A stretch of 64,000 bases of DNA from SLST01 sp964458555 (GTDB taxonomy: Bacteria > Spirochaetota > Spirochaetia > DSM-27196 > SLST01): positions 62,001 through 126,000 of the forward strand of contig CAYWJH010000001.1 in assembly GCA_964458555.1 (NCBI GenBank). Direction: 5' to 3'. Every line of letters starts with the position of its first letter. Within the stretch, counting starts at the first letter, position 1. Below, piece after piece: positions 35,015 through 42,978 of the stretch. Made by a program: the position numbers and the translations under genes. The notes under the pieces are model-generated. The model worked only from the letters and a program-made list of their open reading frames with translations, did no database searches and was not told the origin of the DNA.

Positions 35015-35991
35015 GCGCACCGGCCGGCAGCCGACGGTGGCGCCGCGTCCTGCCCGCGCCCGCCTCGAGGTTGGCGCTGCTCGCCGCCGCCTGCCTCGTG
35101 CTCGCCACGTCCTCGCTCGTGGCCGACCGCCTCGAGCTCGAGAACGGGGACGTCGTCAGCGGGACGATCGTCGGCATGACGCACGGGACGGTCACCATTC
35201 GCACCGACTACGGCACGCTCGAGGTACCGCGCGAGCGGATCGTCCGGGGCGTTTTCGGCGCCGATGCGGAGCCTGAAGCCCCGCCGGACGACGTCGATGA
35301 TCCGCAGCCGGCGGCGCGCGCAGACGCCGCCGGGGCGACGGATCTGGTCTTCAGGTTCCCGCTCGACGGCTCGCTCGAGGACACCACGGGCACATTCACG
35401 CTCGTGAACAACGGCATGCGCTTCGTCCCGGACGCCTCCGGCTCGGCCGAGCGCGCGCTGCGGTCGGACGGGTCGGGAACCTACCTGTCGATCGCGCCAC
35501 AACCGCTGCTCGACGAGGTGAGCACGTTCACGCTCCTGTTTCGCGTTCGCCTCGAGTCGGTGGGGCCCACGCGTTACCTCGTGTCCAAGTGGGATCGAGC
35601 CGACGGCGAGACGGCCGACGGCAAGTTCACGGTGCAGACGTCCTCGGGTGGCCTCACGTTCTTCCTCGTCGACCCGGACCGGCGCTACCACTGGCTGAGC
35701 GCACGGCGCGTGCTCGAGCCGAACGCATGGCACACCGTGGCGGTGAGCTTCTCCGCCGGGCGAGCGACGATCCACGTCGACGGGGCGGAGGTCGCACGCC
35801 GGACCTTCGGGTTCACCGAGCTCGCGACCGACGATTCTCCGCTGCTCTTCATGACCGCCGAAGCGAGCACCGACGACCGCTACGGCTACTACAACGCCGA
35901 GGGGTCGGTGGACGAGCTGCGGCTCTACGGCAGAGCGCTCGCCGACGAGGAGATCGCGCTGCTCTCCGGCGGCTCGGCGACCGGCGAGTGA
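35011..35991 (+). CDS. Exported LamG/concanavalin A-like domain protein
   Basis: 326 residues from GTG 35011. A positively charged N-terminus and hydrophobic stretch (LALLAAACLVLATSSLVA, about 20-37) form a signal peptide. Next comes a short SH3-like beta segment (LELENGDVVSGTIVGMTHGT), an Asp/Pro/Ala linker, and a C-terminal LamG-like jelly roll (about 110-325: FTLLFRVRLES, AWHTVAVSFSAGRATIHVDG, GSVDELRLYGRALADEEI). Probably a carbohydrate- or surface-binding envelope protein. Translationally coupled to the mannosidase although the two work in different compartments. Confidence 0.85.
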   Translation: MSAPAGSRRWRRVLPAPASRLALLAAACLVLATSSLVADRLELENGDVVSGTIVGMTHGTVTIRTDYGTLEVPRERIVRGVFGADAEPEAPPDDVDDPQPAARADAAGATDLVFRFPLDGSLEDTTGTFTLVNNGMRFVPDASGSAERALRSDGSGTYLSIAPQPLLDEVSTFTLLFRVRLESVGPTRYLVSKWDRADGETADGKFTVQTSSGGLTFFLVDPDRRYHWLSARRVLEPNAWHTVAVSFSAGRATIHVDGAEVARRTFGFTELATDDSPLLFMTAEASTDDRYGYYNAEGSVDELRLYGRALADEEIALLSGGSATGE

Positions 35992-36052
35992 CGGCTTCGC
36001 CCGCTCGTGCGATCTCGTGGCTGCGTGGACACGCGGATGCGCCGCGCCGGGC

Positions 36053-36637
36053 TCAGTGCGCGAGGGGTACGGTCCTGAGGTCGGTGTAGCGAGAGCCGCC
36101 CGGCCCGGGGACGCTCTCGACGAGGAGGAGCTCGGTCGCGCGGAACGCACGCCGCCGCTCGTCCGCCTCGCGGATCGCATCGCCTATCTCCCGACGCTGT
36201 GGCGCGCCGGCGCGCTTGCGAACGTAGCCGATCGTGACGTGCGGTCGGAAGGGCCTCCCGTCGAGCTCGTACCCTTGCTCGGTGAGAGCGGCGCGCAGCT
36301 CGCCCTCGAGCCGCGCGAGCTCCCGGTCCGGATCGGCAACGCCCATCCACAGCGTGCGAGGGCGGCGGACGTTGGGAAAGGCGCCGGGGGCCACGAGGTC
36401 GAGGCCGATAGGACCATCCGTGCTCGACGCCGCGTGCCGCATCGCGCCCACGAGGTCGTCGATCCGCGTCGGATCGGTCGCACCGAGGAACTCCAGGGTG
36501 ACGTGGAGGTTCTCGTCGCGCACCCAGCGCACCGCGTCGTCACCAAGCCGCTCGCGCAGCGCGTCGCGCGCTGCCCTGACCTCGGCGAGCGCCTCATCGG
36601 AGGGCCGCACCGCGATGAATAGTCTGATGTCCTTCAT
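36053..36637 (-). CDS. thpR: RNA 2',3'-cyclic phosphodiesterase (2H family)
   Basis: 194 residues. The two catalytic motifs HVTLEF and HVTIGY (HxTx) are spaced as in ThpR/LigT. It opens 2',3'-cyclic phosphates at RNA ends. Start ATG 36637, with TAATAT (36645-36650, minus) 7 nt upstream and TTGACG (36667-36672) a further 16 nt upstream, the latter inside the ligA coding region. Divergent from ligA with only 18 bases between start codons. Confidence 0.92.
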   Translation of the reverse strand: MKDIRLFIAVRPSDEALAEVRAARDALRERLGDDAVRWVRDENLHVTLEFLGATDPTRIDDLVGAMRHAASSTDGPIGLDLVAPGAFPNVRRPRTLWMGVADPDRELARLEGELRAALTEQGYELDGRPFRPHVTIGYVRKRAGAPQRREIGDAIREADERRRAFRATELLLVESVPGPGGSRYTDLRTVPLAH

Positions 36638-36643
36638 CCCGGC

Positions 36644-36650
36644 TATATTA
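36644..36650. promoter_or_regulatory. Shared -10 element of divergent thpR and ligA
   Basis: TATATT on the plus strand (36644-36649) ends 6 nt before the ligA ATG; TAATAT on the minus strand (36645-36650) ends 7 nt before the thpR ATG. Both mRNAs would be leaderless. Confidence 0.65.
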
Positions 36651-36655
36651 GGCGC

Positions 36656-38581
36656 ATGGCAGATCGCGTCAATGAACTCGAGCAGCTCATCGTGCGTCAC
36701 CAGCAGCTCTACTACAACGGCGCGCCCGAGATCTCCGACGCCGAGTTCGACCTCCTGTGGGACGAGCTGAACCGGCTCGACCCGTCGAACGCGCTCTTCG
36801 AGCGCGTCGGTACCGATAGCGCGGACGGGTATCCAAAGCGTCGGCACGTGATCCCCATGGGCAGCCAGGACAAGGCGGCCGACCCGGACGCCTTCCTGCG
36901 CTGGGCGGAACGGGTGGGCCACGACGAGTACATCGTCCAGCTGAAGATGGACGGGGCGAGCATCGAGCTGCAGTACGAGGCCGGTGCGTTCGGCTACGGC
37001 GTCACCCGCGGAGACGGCGTCGTCGGCGACGACATCACCCCCAACGTGCGACGCATGCGCGGTCTCGTGGAGTCGCTACCGGACGGCTTCACCGGAGCCG
37101 TGCGCGGCGAGGTGCTGCTGAGCCGCGAGCTGCACCGGGAGAAGTACGACGACAAGGCGAATCCCCGCAACGCGGCGAACGGGCTGATGAAGCGCAAGGA
37201 CGGTGTCGGCGCGGGCGACCTCGAGATCGTGTGCTACGACGCGTGGGACTCCACGCGAGACGACTTCTTCGCCCGCGAAGAGGACAAGCTCCTCTGGCTC
37301 GCCGGGAACGGGTTTCACGTCGTTCCCTACGCGAAGTTCGACGATCCCGCGCCGATCGTCGAGTATCGCACCCGTATCGCCGACGAGCGAGCATCGATGC
37401 CGTTCGACATCGACGGGCTCGTCGTGAAGGGCCAGGAGATCGATCCCGACGATATGCGCCGTGCGCGTCCGGAGCGGCAGATCGCGTTCAAGTTCGAGCT
37501 CGAGGAGGCGGCGAGCACGCTGCGCGAGGTGATCTGGAACGCGTCGGGGAGCCTTTACACGCCCATCGGCGTGATCGACCCGGTCAGGCTCGCCGGCACC
37601 ACCGTCAAGCGAGCGAATCTCGTCAACCCCCGCCTCATCCGCGACATGGATCTCCGGCTCGGCTCGCGGGTCGCGGTGACCAAGCGCGGCGAGATAATCC
37701 CCAAGATCGAGCGCGTGCTCGAGAATCCGCCGGATGCGCCGCACATCGAACTGCCGCAGACGTGCGAGCGCTGCGGTAGCGAGCTCGTCGACGAGGGAAC
37801 GCGGCTCTCCTGCCCGAACCAGGCGTGCCCGAAGCGCTCGTACTTCCGGATCCGCAAGTGGCTCGATGTTCTCGACGTTCGCGACTTCGGCGACGCGATC
37901 CTCACAAAGCTCTTCGAGTCGGGCCGCGTCACCGAGATCGCGGATCTCTACACGCTCGACGTTGACGATCTCACCGCGCACGAACGCATGGGTGCGACGC
38001 TCGCGAAGAAGATCCTGCGCAACCTCTCGGTCGTACGGACCGTACCGCTCGCGCGCTTCGTCGCGGGATTCAACATCGAAGGGGTGGGAACGCTGATCAT
38101 GGACAAGGCGGTGGCGGCCGGGTACGACACGCTCGAGAAGCTGCGCGAGGCGAGCGCAGACGAGCTGGCCGAGGTTCCCGGGATCGGCGCGGTGACCGCG
38201 CAGACGATCGTCGACGGCCTGAGCGATCTGGGCCCACGCATGGACGCGCTGCTCGCGACTGGCCGGGTGTCGATCGCCGAGCCGGTCGGCGGTCCGTTCC
38301 AGGGTGTGAGCTTCTGCTTCACCGGCTCGCTCGCCACCATGACGCGGAGCGCGGCGCAGGACCGTGTTCGCGACGCCGGCGGTACGGTCACGAGCACGAT
38401 CACGAAGGACCTGAGCTATCTGGTGACGAACGATCCGGAGTCGGGCAGCAGCAAGAACCGGAAGGCGACGAAGCTCGGAATCCCGATCGTCGATGAACAG
38501 CGGTTCCTGGCCATGCTCGCGCATGGCCCGCTCGCGCATGGCCCGCTCGCGCGCGACTCGGCCGAGGAAAAGAGCCGTTGA
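36656..38581 (+). CDS. ligA: NAD-dependent DNA ligase
   Basis: 641 residues, slightly short for LigA. The Ia domain has the YYNGAPEISDAEFDLL pattern; the adenylated lysine is K97 in KMDG; GVTRGDGVVGDDITPNVR, FDIDGLVVK and the OB fold follow; a C4 zinc finger (CERCGSEL...SCPNQACPKR), HhH repeats (GIGAVTAQTIVDGL) and a C-terminal BRCT domain complete it. Seals nicks in replication and repair. The extreme C-terminus carries a 15-bp tandem duplication (LAHGP/LAHGP). Confidence 0.97.
   Translation: MADRVNELEQLIVRHQQLYYNGAPEISDAEFDLLWDELNRLDPSNALFERVGTDSADGYPKRRHVIPMGSQDKAADPDAFLRWAERVGHDEYIVQLKMDGASIELQYEAGAFGYGVTRGDGVVGDDITPNVRRMRGLVESLPDGFTGAVRGEVLLSRELHREKYDDKANPRNAANGLMKRKDGVGAGDLEIVCYDAWDSTRDDFFAREEDKLLWLAGNGFHVVPYAKFDDPAPIVEYRTRIADERASMPFDIDGLVVKGQEIDPDDMRRARPERQIAFKFELEEAASTLREVIWNASGSLYTPIGVIDPVRLAGTTVKRANLVNPRLIRDMDLRLGSRVAVTKRGEIIPKIERVLENPPDAPHIELPQTCERCGSELVDEGTRLSCPNQACPKRSYFRIRKWLDVLDVRDFGDAILTKLFESGRVTEIADLYTLDVDDLTAHERMGATLAKKILRNLSVVRTVPLARFVAGFNIEGVGTLIMDKAVAAGYDTLEKLREASADELAEVPGIGAVTAQTIVDGLSDLGPRMDALLATGRVSIAEPVGGPFQGVSFCFTGSLATMTRSAAQDRVRDAGGTVTSTITKDLSYLVTNDPESGSSKNRKATKLGIPIVDEQRFLAMLAHGPLAHGPLARDSAEEKSR
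38516..38545 (+). repeat. 15-bp perfect tandem duplication in ligA 3' end
   Basis: Two identical 15-bp units (38516-38530, 38531-38545) followed by a partial third of 8 bp. They encode LAHGP twice after the BRCT domain. Confidence 0.95.
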
Positions 38582-38606
38582 AAGCGGCCGCCGTGACGAA
38601 TACACT
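38578..38606 (+). promoter_or_regulatory. Promoter of the cyclase-like gene
   Basis: TTGAAA (38578-38583, overlapping the ligA stop codon), a 17-nt spacer, TACACT (38601-38606). The ATG is 25 nt downstream with a GAGGTGA ribosome site. Confidence 0.75.
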
Positions 38607-38630
38607 GAAATCGGTGGTCATGAGGTGAGC

Positions 38631-40124
38631 ATGGACAGAGAGGACGATCTGCCGGAGCTGGAGGCCGACGGTTTCGAACCGGAGGATGAGTTCGACGAGG
38701 GCGAAACCCACGTCGACCCCGAAGAGCTGCGCGAAGAGATCCGGAAGTACTATCTTCCCACCCAACTCGTCGACGCGATCATGGAGATGGGCGGAATTCC
38801 CACGGCCAGCGAGGTTATGCTCGTGGGGGTCGGGTTCATCGACATCGCCGATTACAGCTACCTGTCGCAGTTTCTCAGTCCGCAGGAGAACCAGGACGTC
38901 CTCAACGGGCTCTACACCGCGTTCGCGGGCGTTCTCAAGCGGCACGGCGGTTACCTGAACAAGATCGAAGGTGACAGCCTGATGTTCCACTACGGCGGTA
39001 ACATCGACCGCCGCGTGAAGGCGATGAGCGAGGAGGAGGCCGAGCGCTATATTGCAAAGGAGCTCTTCTTCACGTGCGTGGAGATGCAGCGCGTCTGCTC
39101 GAGATTCAACCAGGCGGACCAGAAGTTCCTGCTCGAGGGCGCGAGCGACGACGCTCAGGAAGCGCTGCGCAAGGCCTTCGGCATCATTTCGAACCTGCGC
39201 GATTCCGAGCTCGCGAAGACCATCAACGCCGTCTTTCAGATCCGGATCCGCATCGGCGCGAACATCGGTCACGTTACGATCGGGAACTTCGGGCCGGACG
39301 GCGCGAAGCAGTGGGACGTGGTGGGGAACGCGGTCATCGACGCAAAACGGATGGAGTCGACCGCGCCCATCGGCGGGCTGCGTATCAGCAAGGAGCTCTA
39401 CGACAAGCTCGTCGAGACGAGGGTCGCCGACGAGTACTACCGGCGCTTCCTGCGCGAGGCGCTCGTGCTCGGCAGCTACTACCGAGACATCACGAGGGAC
39501 GACCTCTTCAAGTACAGCCAGGTTCTCCTCAAGGACAAGCGGGGCGCGACGTTCGAGACCTACAGCGTTCAGGTCACACCGAACCTCCCCGAATCGATCG
39601 CGCAGCAGGTCAGCGACCTGCTCGCGATGGGACCCAGCGCCGTCGGGCGCATCCTCAAGCTGCTCGAATACTACCGAGGGAATCCGTACGTTATCAACGC
39701 GGTCGAGGATTCTTTTCGCGATGCGGGCGTCGTGCTGCGCAAGCACTACATGCTCGAAACCATGTATCCGCTGCAGCTACAGGAGATCCACAGGCAGTTC
39801 GACGGGAACATAGAGAAGATCACCGAGCACGTGGACACGCACTTCTCGCTCTACCAGATCCTCGACCGCCTGGGTCGATTTCAGGACATAGTCAAGCAGC
39901 GTACCGCCGGGGAAGACGGCTCGGACGAGTTCACGACCTACGAGGCGTACATGTCCGAGCGTGAGCACGAGATCCGGGCGCAGTACGAGGCGAGCCGCAA
40001 GCAGATGGTGCAGCGCGCGTACTTTTTCAACGTCGTCTTCCCGCTCGTGTTCGAGAGCATTCGCTCGAGCATCCTCGAGTATCAGCTCGAGCCGGAGGTG
40101 CTCGAGGCGTCCGCGGGAGCGTAG
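38631..40124 (+). CDS. Class III nucleotide cyclase-like protein with altered active site
   Basis: 497 residues, cytosolic. An acidic N-terminus, then the cyclase fold: FIDIADYS (D71) and KIEGDSLMFHYGG (D115) supply both metal aspartates. The later motif WDVVGNAVIDAKRM keeps the transition-state arginine (R240) but has isoleucine (I236) where the asparagine that stabilises the transition state normally is. Between the two halves lies an insert of about 75 residues. The C-terminal 240 residues are helical and unassigned. It may be a weak cyclase, a pseudo-enzyme or a heterodimer partner. Confidence 0.8.
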   Translation: MDREDDLPELEADGFEPEDEFDEGETHVDPEELREEIRKYYLPTQLVDAIMEMGGIPTASEVMLVGVGFIDIADYSYLSQFLSPQENQDVLNGLYTAFAGVLKRHGGYLNKIEGDSLMFHYGGNIDRRVKAMSEEEAERYIAKELFFTCVEMQRVCSRFNQADQKFLLEGASDDAQEALRKAFGIISNLRDSELAKTINAVFQIRIRIGANIGHVTIGNFGPDGAKQWDVVGNAVIDAKRMESTAPIGGLRISKELYDKLVETRVADEYYRRFLREALVLGSYYRDITRDDLFKYSQVLLKDKRGATFETYSVQVTPNLPESIAQQVSDLLAMGPSAVGRILKLLEYYRGNPYVINAVEDSFRDAGVVLRKHYMLETMYPLQLQEIHRQFDGNIEKITEHVDTHFSLYQILDRLGRFQDIVKQRTAGEDGSDEFTTYEAYMSEREHEIRAQYEASRKQMVQRAYFFNVVFPLVFESIRSSILEYQLEPEVLEASAGA

Positions 40125-41332
40125 CGTCGCCACGCACCGGGTACCCGCCGTGGCCGGCCGCCGAGATAGGCGATCATGCGCTTCGCCGCGTTGTGCGCAC
40201 CGACGATGTTGCCGGCAGCAGGACCGAGTTCCTGTTCGGCGAGCGCCCCGGTGACGTAGACTCCGGGAGCCCATTCGAGCGATGCCGATGGAATCGGGAA
40301 GCCCTCGCTGTCCACCGGCAGCGGCGAGCCGGTCGCCTCGCCCGACGCGAGCGCCGCGCGCAGCGAGCCCCCCGGCGGTCCGGGGGCGAACCCCGTCGCC
40401 AGCACGACGAGATCCGTGGGCCACTTTCCGCGTCGCCCGCACAAAACGATCGTCTGCGAATCGGCACGCACCGCCTCGATGACCTCGTCGGTCACGACCT
40501 CGAGCCGCCCGTCGCGGCGCGCCTCGTCGATCCGCTCGGCGAGCTCCGGGGGAACCGATCCGGGGTTTCGCGCCTCGGCAAGGAGCTCTCGCCTGCGGCC
40601 GGGGTCGTCGTCGGCGAGGAAGCGTTCCATGCAGGCCGGTCCGATAAAGCACGGATCGGAGTCGAACTGATGCACGCGGATCTTCTCGCGCACGATGAGG
40701 CGTGGGCGTCGTGCGAGGTCTGCGGTGTGCAGCGCGAGATGCGCTGCGGTGACACCACCCCCTACGATGACCGGCTGCGCGGCGTTCTCGGCGACGCGCC
40801 GATCGAAATCCTCGTCGAATACGTGGACGATTGCGGGGTCGCCGGCTGATGCCCACCACGGCGCGACCGGCCCGGGGGCACGCCCGGGGGCGAGCACGAC
40901 GCGCCTCGCGTCGATCTCCGATGCGCCGTCGGTCGCGACGCGCCAGCCGTTCTCGAGGCGTACGATCCCCACCGCCCGTCCGCGAACGTGCAGCGCGGCG
41001 AGGTCTTCCCGCATCACGACATCGTCGGCGTGCGCGTTGAACAGCTCGACCGACGGTCGCGCGTACGGCGGGATGGTGTGCTCGTTGTGATCGTAGCCGT
41101 GCTGCGCCGCCCAGGCGAGGAGCGCCGTGAAATCGGGCGCGAGCGCGTGCGCGGCCGGCGACCGCAGGTAGCGCATCCCGCAATTGTGCGTCCGGCGCTT
41201 CCACGCGGCGAGGAGCCGGCGATTGGGGTCGAGAATGCGGGTTCGCGCCGGATCCGCGTACCCGTGGTGAACGAGCGTGTGTGCGAGGAAGGTTCCGTGG
41301 ATGCCACCGCCGACGATCAACCAGTCGAGCAT
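40082..41332 (-). CDS. FAD-dependent oxidoreductase
   Basis: 416 residues. The Rossmann start LDWLIVGGGIHGTFLAHTL binds FAD; a second nucleotide-binding motif PVIVGGGVTAAHLALH near residue 185 and the ATGFAPG loop suggest a two-dinucleotide (flavin monooxygenase or N-hydroxylase-like) enzyme. The substrate is unknown. Start ATG 41332 with AGAGG upstream. The 3' end overlaps the convergent cyclase-like gene by 43 bases. Confidence 0.8.
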   Translation of the reverse strand: MLDWLIVGGGIHGTFLAHTLVHHGYADPARTRILDPNRRLLAAWKRRTHNCGMRYLRSPAAHALAPDFTALLAWAAQHGYDHNEHTIPPYARPSVELFNAHADDVVMREDLAALHVRGRAVGIVRLENGWRVATDGASEIDARRVVLAPGRAPGPVAPWWASAGDPAIVHVFDEDFDRRVAENAAQPVIVGGGVTAAHLALHTADLARRPRLIVREKIRVHQFDSDPCFIGPACMERFLADDDPGRRRELLAEARNPGSVPPELAERIDEARRDGRLEVVTDEVIEAVRADSQTIVLCGRRGKWPTDLVVLATGFAPGPPGGSLRAALASGEATGSPLPVDSEGFPIPSASLEWAPGVYVTGALAEQELGPAAGNIVGAHNAAKRMIAYLGGRPRRVPGAWRRYAPADASSTSGSS

Positions 41333-41383
41333 AGCCTCTACAATAGTAACGCCGGTTTCCAGGCTCAACTGCGTGAGTGCGCG

Positions 41384-41412
41384 TTGCCCATCGGCGCCGT
41401 GCGTAGTATTAC
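41384..41412 (+). promoter_or_regulatory. Promoter of the CrtI-like oxidoreductase gene
   Basis: TTGCCC (41384-41389), a 17-nt spacer, TATTAC (41407-41412), then 6 nt to ATG 41419. Implies a leaderless mRNA. Confidence 0.55.
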
Positions 41413-41418
41413 TGGTCC

Positions 41419-42978
41419 ATGGACAGCGACGTACTGATAGTCGGCAGCGGTCACAACGGGCTCACCGCGGGGGCGTACCTCGCGAAATGGGGATACAAGG
41501 TCACGGTTCTCGAACGACGCTCGACGATCGGCGGAGCGGTCTGCACCGAGGACATGTTCGGCGGGTTCAAGCTCGACGTCGGCGGGTCGGCCCACTTTAT
41601 GATCCATCATACGCCCATCGTCAGCGACCTCGAGCTGGGCACGTACGGCCTCGAGTACATCCCGCTCGACCCGTTCATGACCGCGCCGTTCGACGATGGA
41701 AGCTCGATCAGCTTCTATCGCGATCTCGACCGTACCTGCGAGAACATCGCCCGTATCAGCGAGCACGATGCGGACGCGTACTATCGGTTCATCCAACGGT
41801 GGCAGCCGCTCAACGAGGCCATCTTCGAGGTCTTTCTCAAGACGCCGTCCATGCGTAACTTCGGCTCGACGGTCCTGCTCCGTAAGCTCAGCGACACGAA
41901 GCAGGAACGCAACGATCTGCTGCGCAAGCTATTCGTCAGCTACGGGCGGCTCATCAACGAGACGTTCGAGGACGAGCGGACGAAGGCGGCGCTCGCTTGG
42001 TGGGGCGCGCAGAGCGGACCCCCGCCCATCGACGCGGTGAGCGCGGAGTTTATAGGCTGGCATTCGGTTATCCACAAGCACGGGCCGGCCAGGCCGCGGG
42101 GCGGGTCCGGCATGCTCACCCAGGCGCTCGCCGCCTGCATTCGCGATCACGGTGGCGAGGTGCTGGCCGACCACGAGGTCGAAGAGATCCTCGTGGAGGA
42201 CGGCCGGGCAGTCGGCGCTCGCACCGTCGGTGGCGACACCTTCACCGCGAAGCGGGTCATCTCGAACGCTCACGTATGGGTCACCTTCCTCGACCTGCTG
42301 GCGAAATGGGTCCCCTCCGACCTGCGTTCGCGGATCGAGCGGATCCACGTCGGCAACGGGTTCGGAATGGTCGTCCGCGCGGCGATGGAAAAGCTCCCTC
42401 GGTACAATCTCAACGACGCGTCGAACGACGAGGTCCTGCGCGGCCTTCAGCTCCTCTCGCCGACCACGCAATACCTCAACGACGCGTACGCCGATTACCT
42501 GCGCGGCGAACCGTCGCGCGACCCTGCGGTCGTCGCGATGACCTTCAGCGCCATCGACCCGAGCCTGGCTCCGGAAGGTATGCACACGCTCTTTCTCTGG
42601 GGTCAGTACTACCCCTACAAGCTGCGCAATGGCGGCGGTTGGGACGAGATCGCAGAACGCGAGGCGAAGAAGCTCTTCGGCGTGATCGACCGGTTCGCCC
42701 CGGGCACGAGCGACAGCCTCATCGACATGTACATCCAGACGCCCAAGGTGATCAGCGAGAAGCATAACATGCCGAACGCGAACGTGATGCACGTGGAGAT
42801 GGTGATCGACCAGATGTTCATGTTTCGCCCGCTTCCCGAGCTCTCCCGGTACGCCACGCCGCTACCGAATCTCTTCCTCGCGAGCGCGAGTACACACCCC
42901 GGGGGCGGAATCTTCGGAGCGCCCGGGTACAACTGCGCGCACGTGGTACGAAAGAGCCTACGACGGATCTTCTTTTGA
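41419..42978 (+). CDS. Phytoene-desaturase/PYROXD2-like FAD oxidoreductase
   Basis: 519 residues. FAD motif VLIVGSGHNGLTAGAYLAKWGYKVTVLERR at the N-terminus, GGAVCTEDMFGGF, and the C-terminal LFLASASTHPGGGIFGAPGYN motif are typical of the CrtI/PYROXD2 group. No carotenoid genes (crtB, crtE) are nearby, so pigment synthesis is not implied; PYROXD2-like enzymes are poorly characterised. The 3' end overlaps the convergent unknown gene by 21 bases. Confidence 0.87.
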   Translation: MDSDVLIVGSGHNGLTAGAYLAKWGYKVTVLERRSTIGGAVCTEDMFGGFKLDVGGSAHFMIHHTPIVSDLELGTYGLEYIPLDPFMTAPFDDGSSISFYRDLDRTCENIARISEHDADAYYRFIQRWQPLNEAIFEVFLKTPSMRNFGSTVLLRKLSDTKQERNDLLRKLFVSYGRLINETFEDERTKAALAWWGAQSGPPPIDAVSAEFIGWHSVIHKHGPARPRGGSGMLTQALAACIRDHGGEVLADHEVEEILVEDGRAVGARTVGGDTFTAKRVISNAHVWVTFLDLLAKWVPSDLRSRIERIHVGNGFGMVVRAAMEKLPRYNLNDASNDEVLRGLQLLSPTTQYLNDAYADYLRGEPSRDPAVVAMTFSAIDPSLAPEGMHTLFLWGQYYPYKLRNGGGWDEIAEREAKKLFGVIDRFAPGTSDSLIDMYIQTPKVISEKHNMPNANVMHVEMVIDQMFMFRPLPELSRYATPLPNLFLASASTHPGGGIFGAPGYNCAHVVRKSLRRIFF

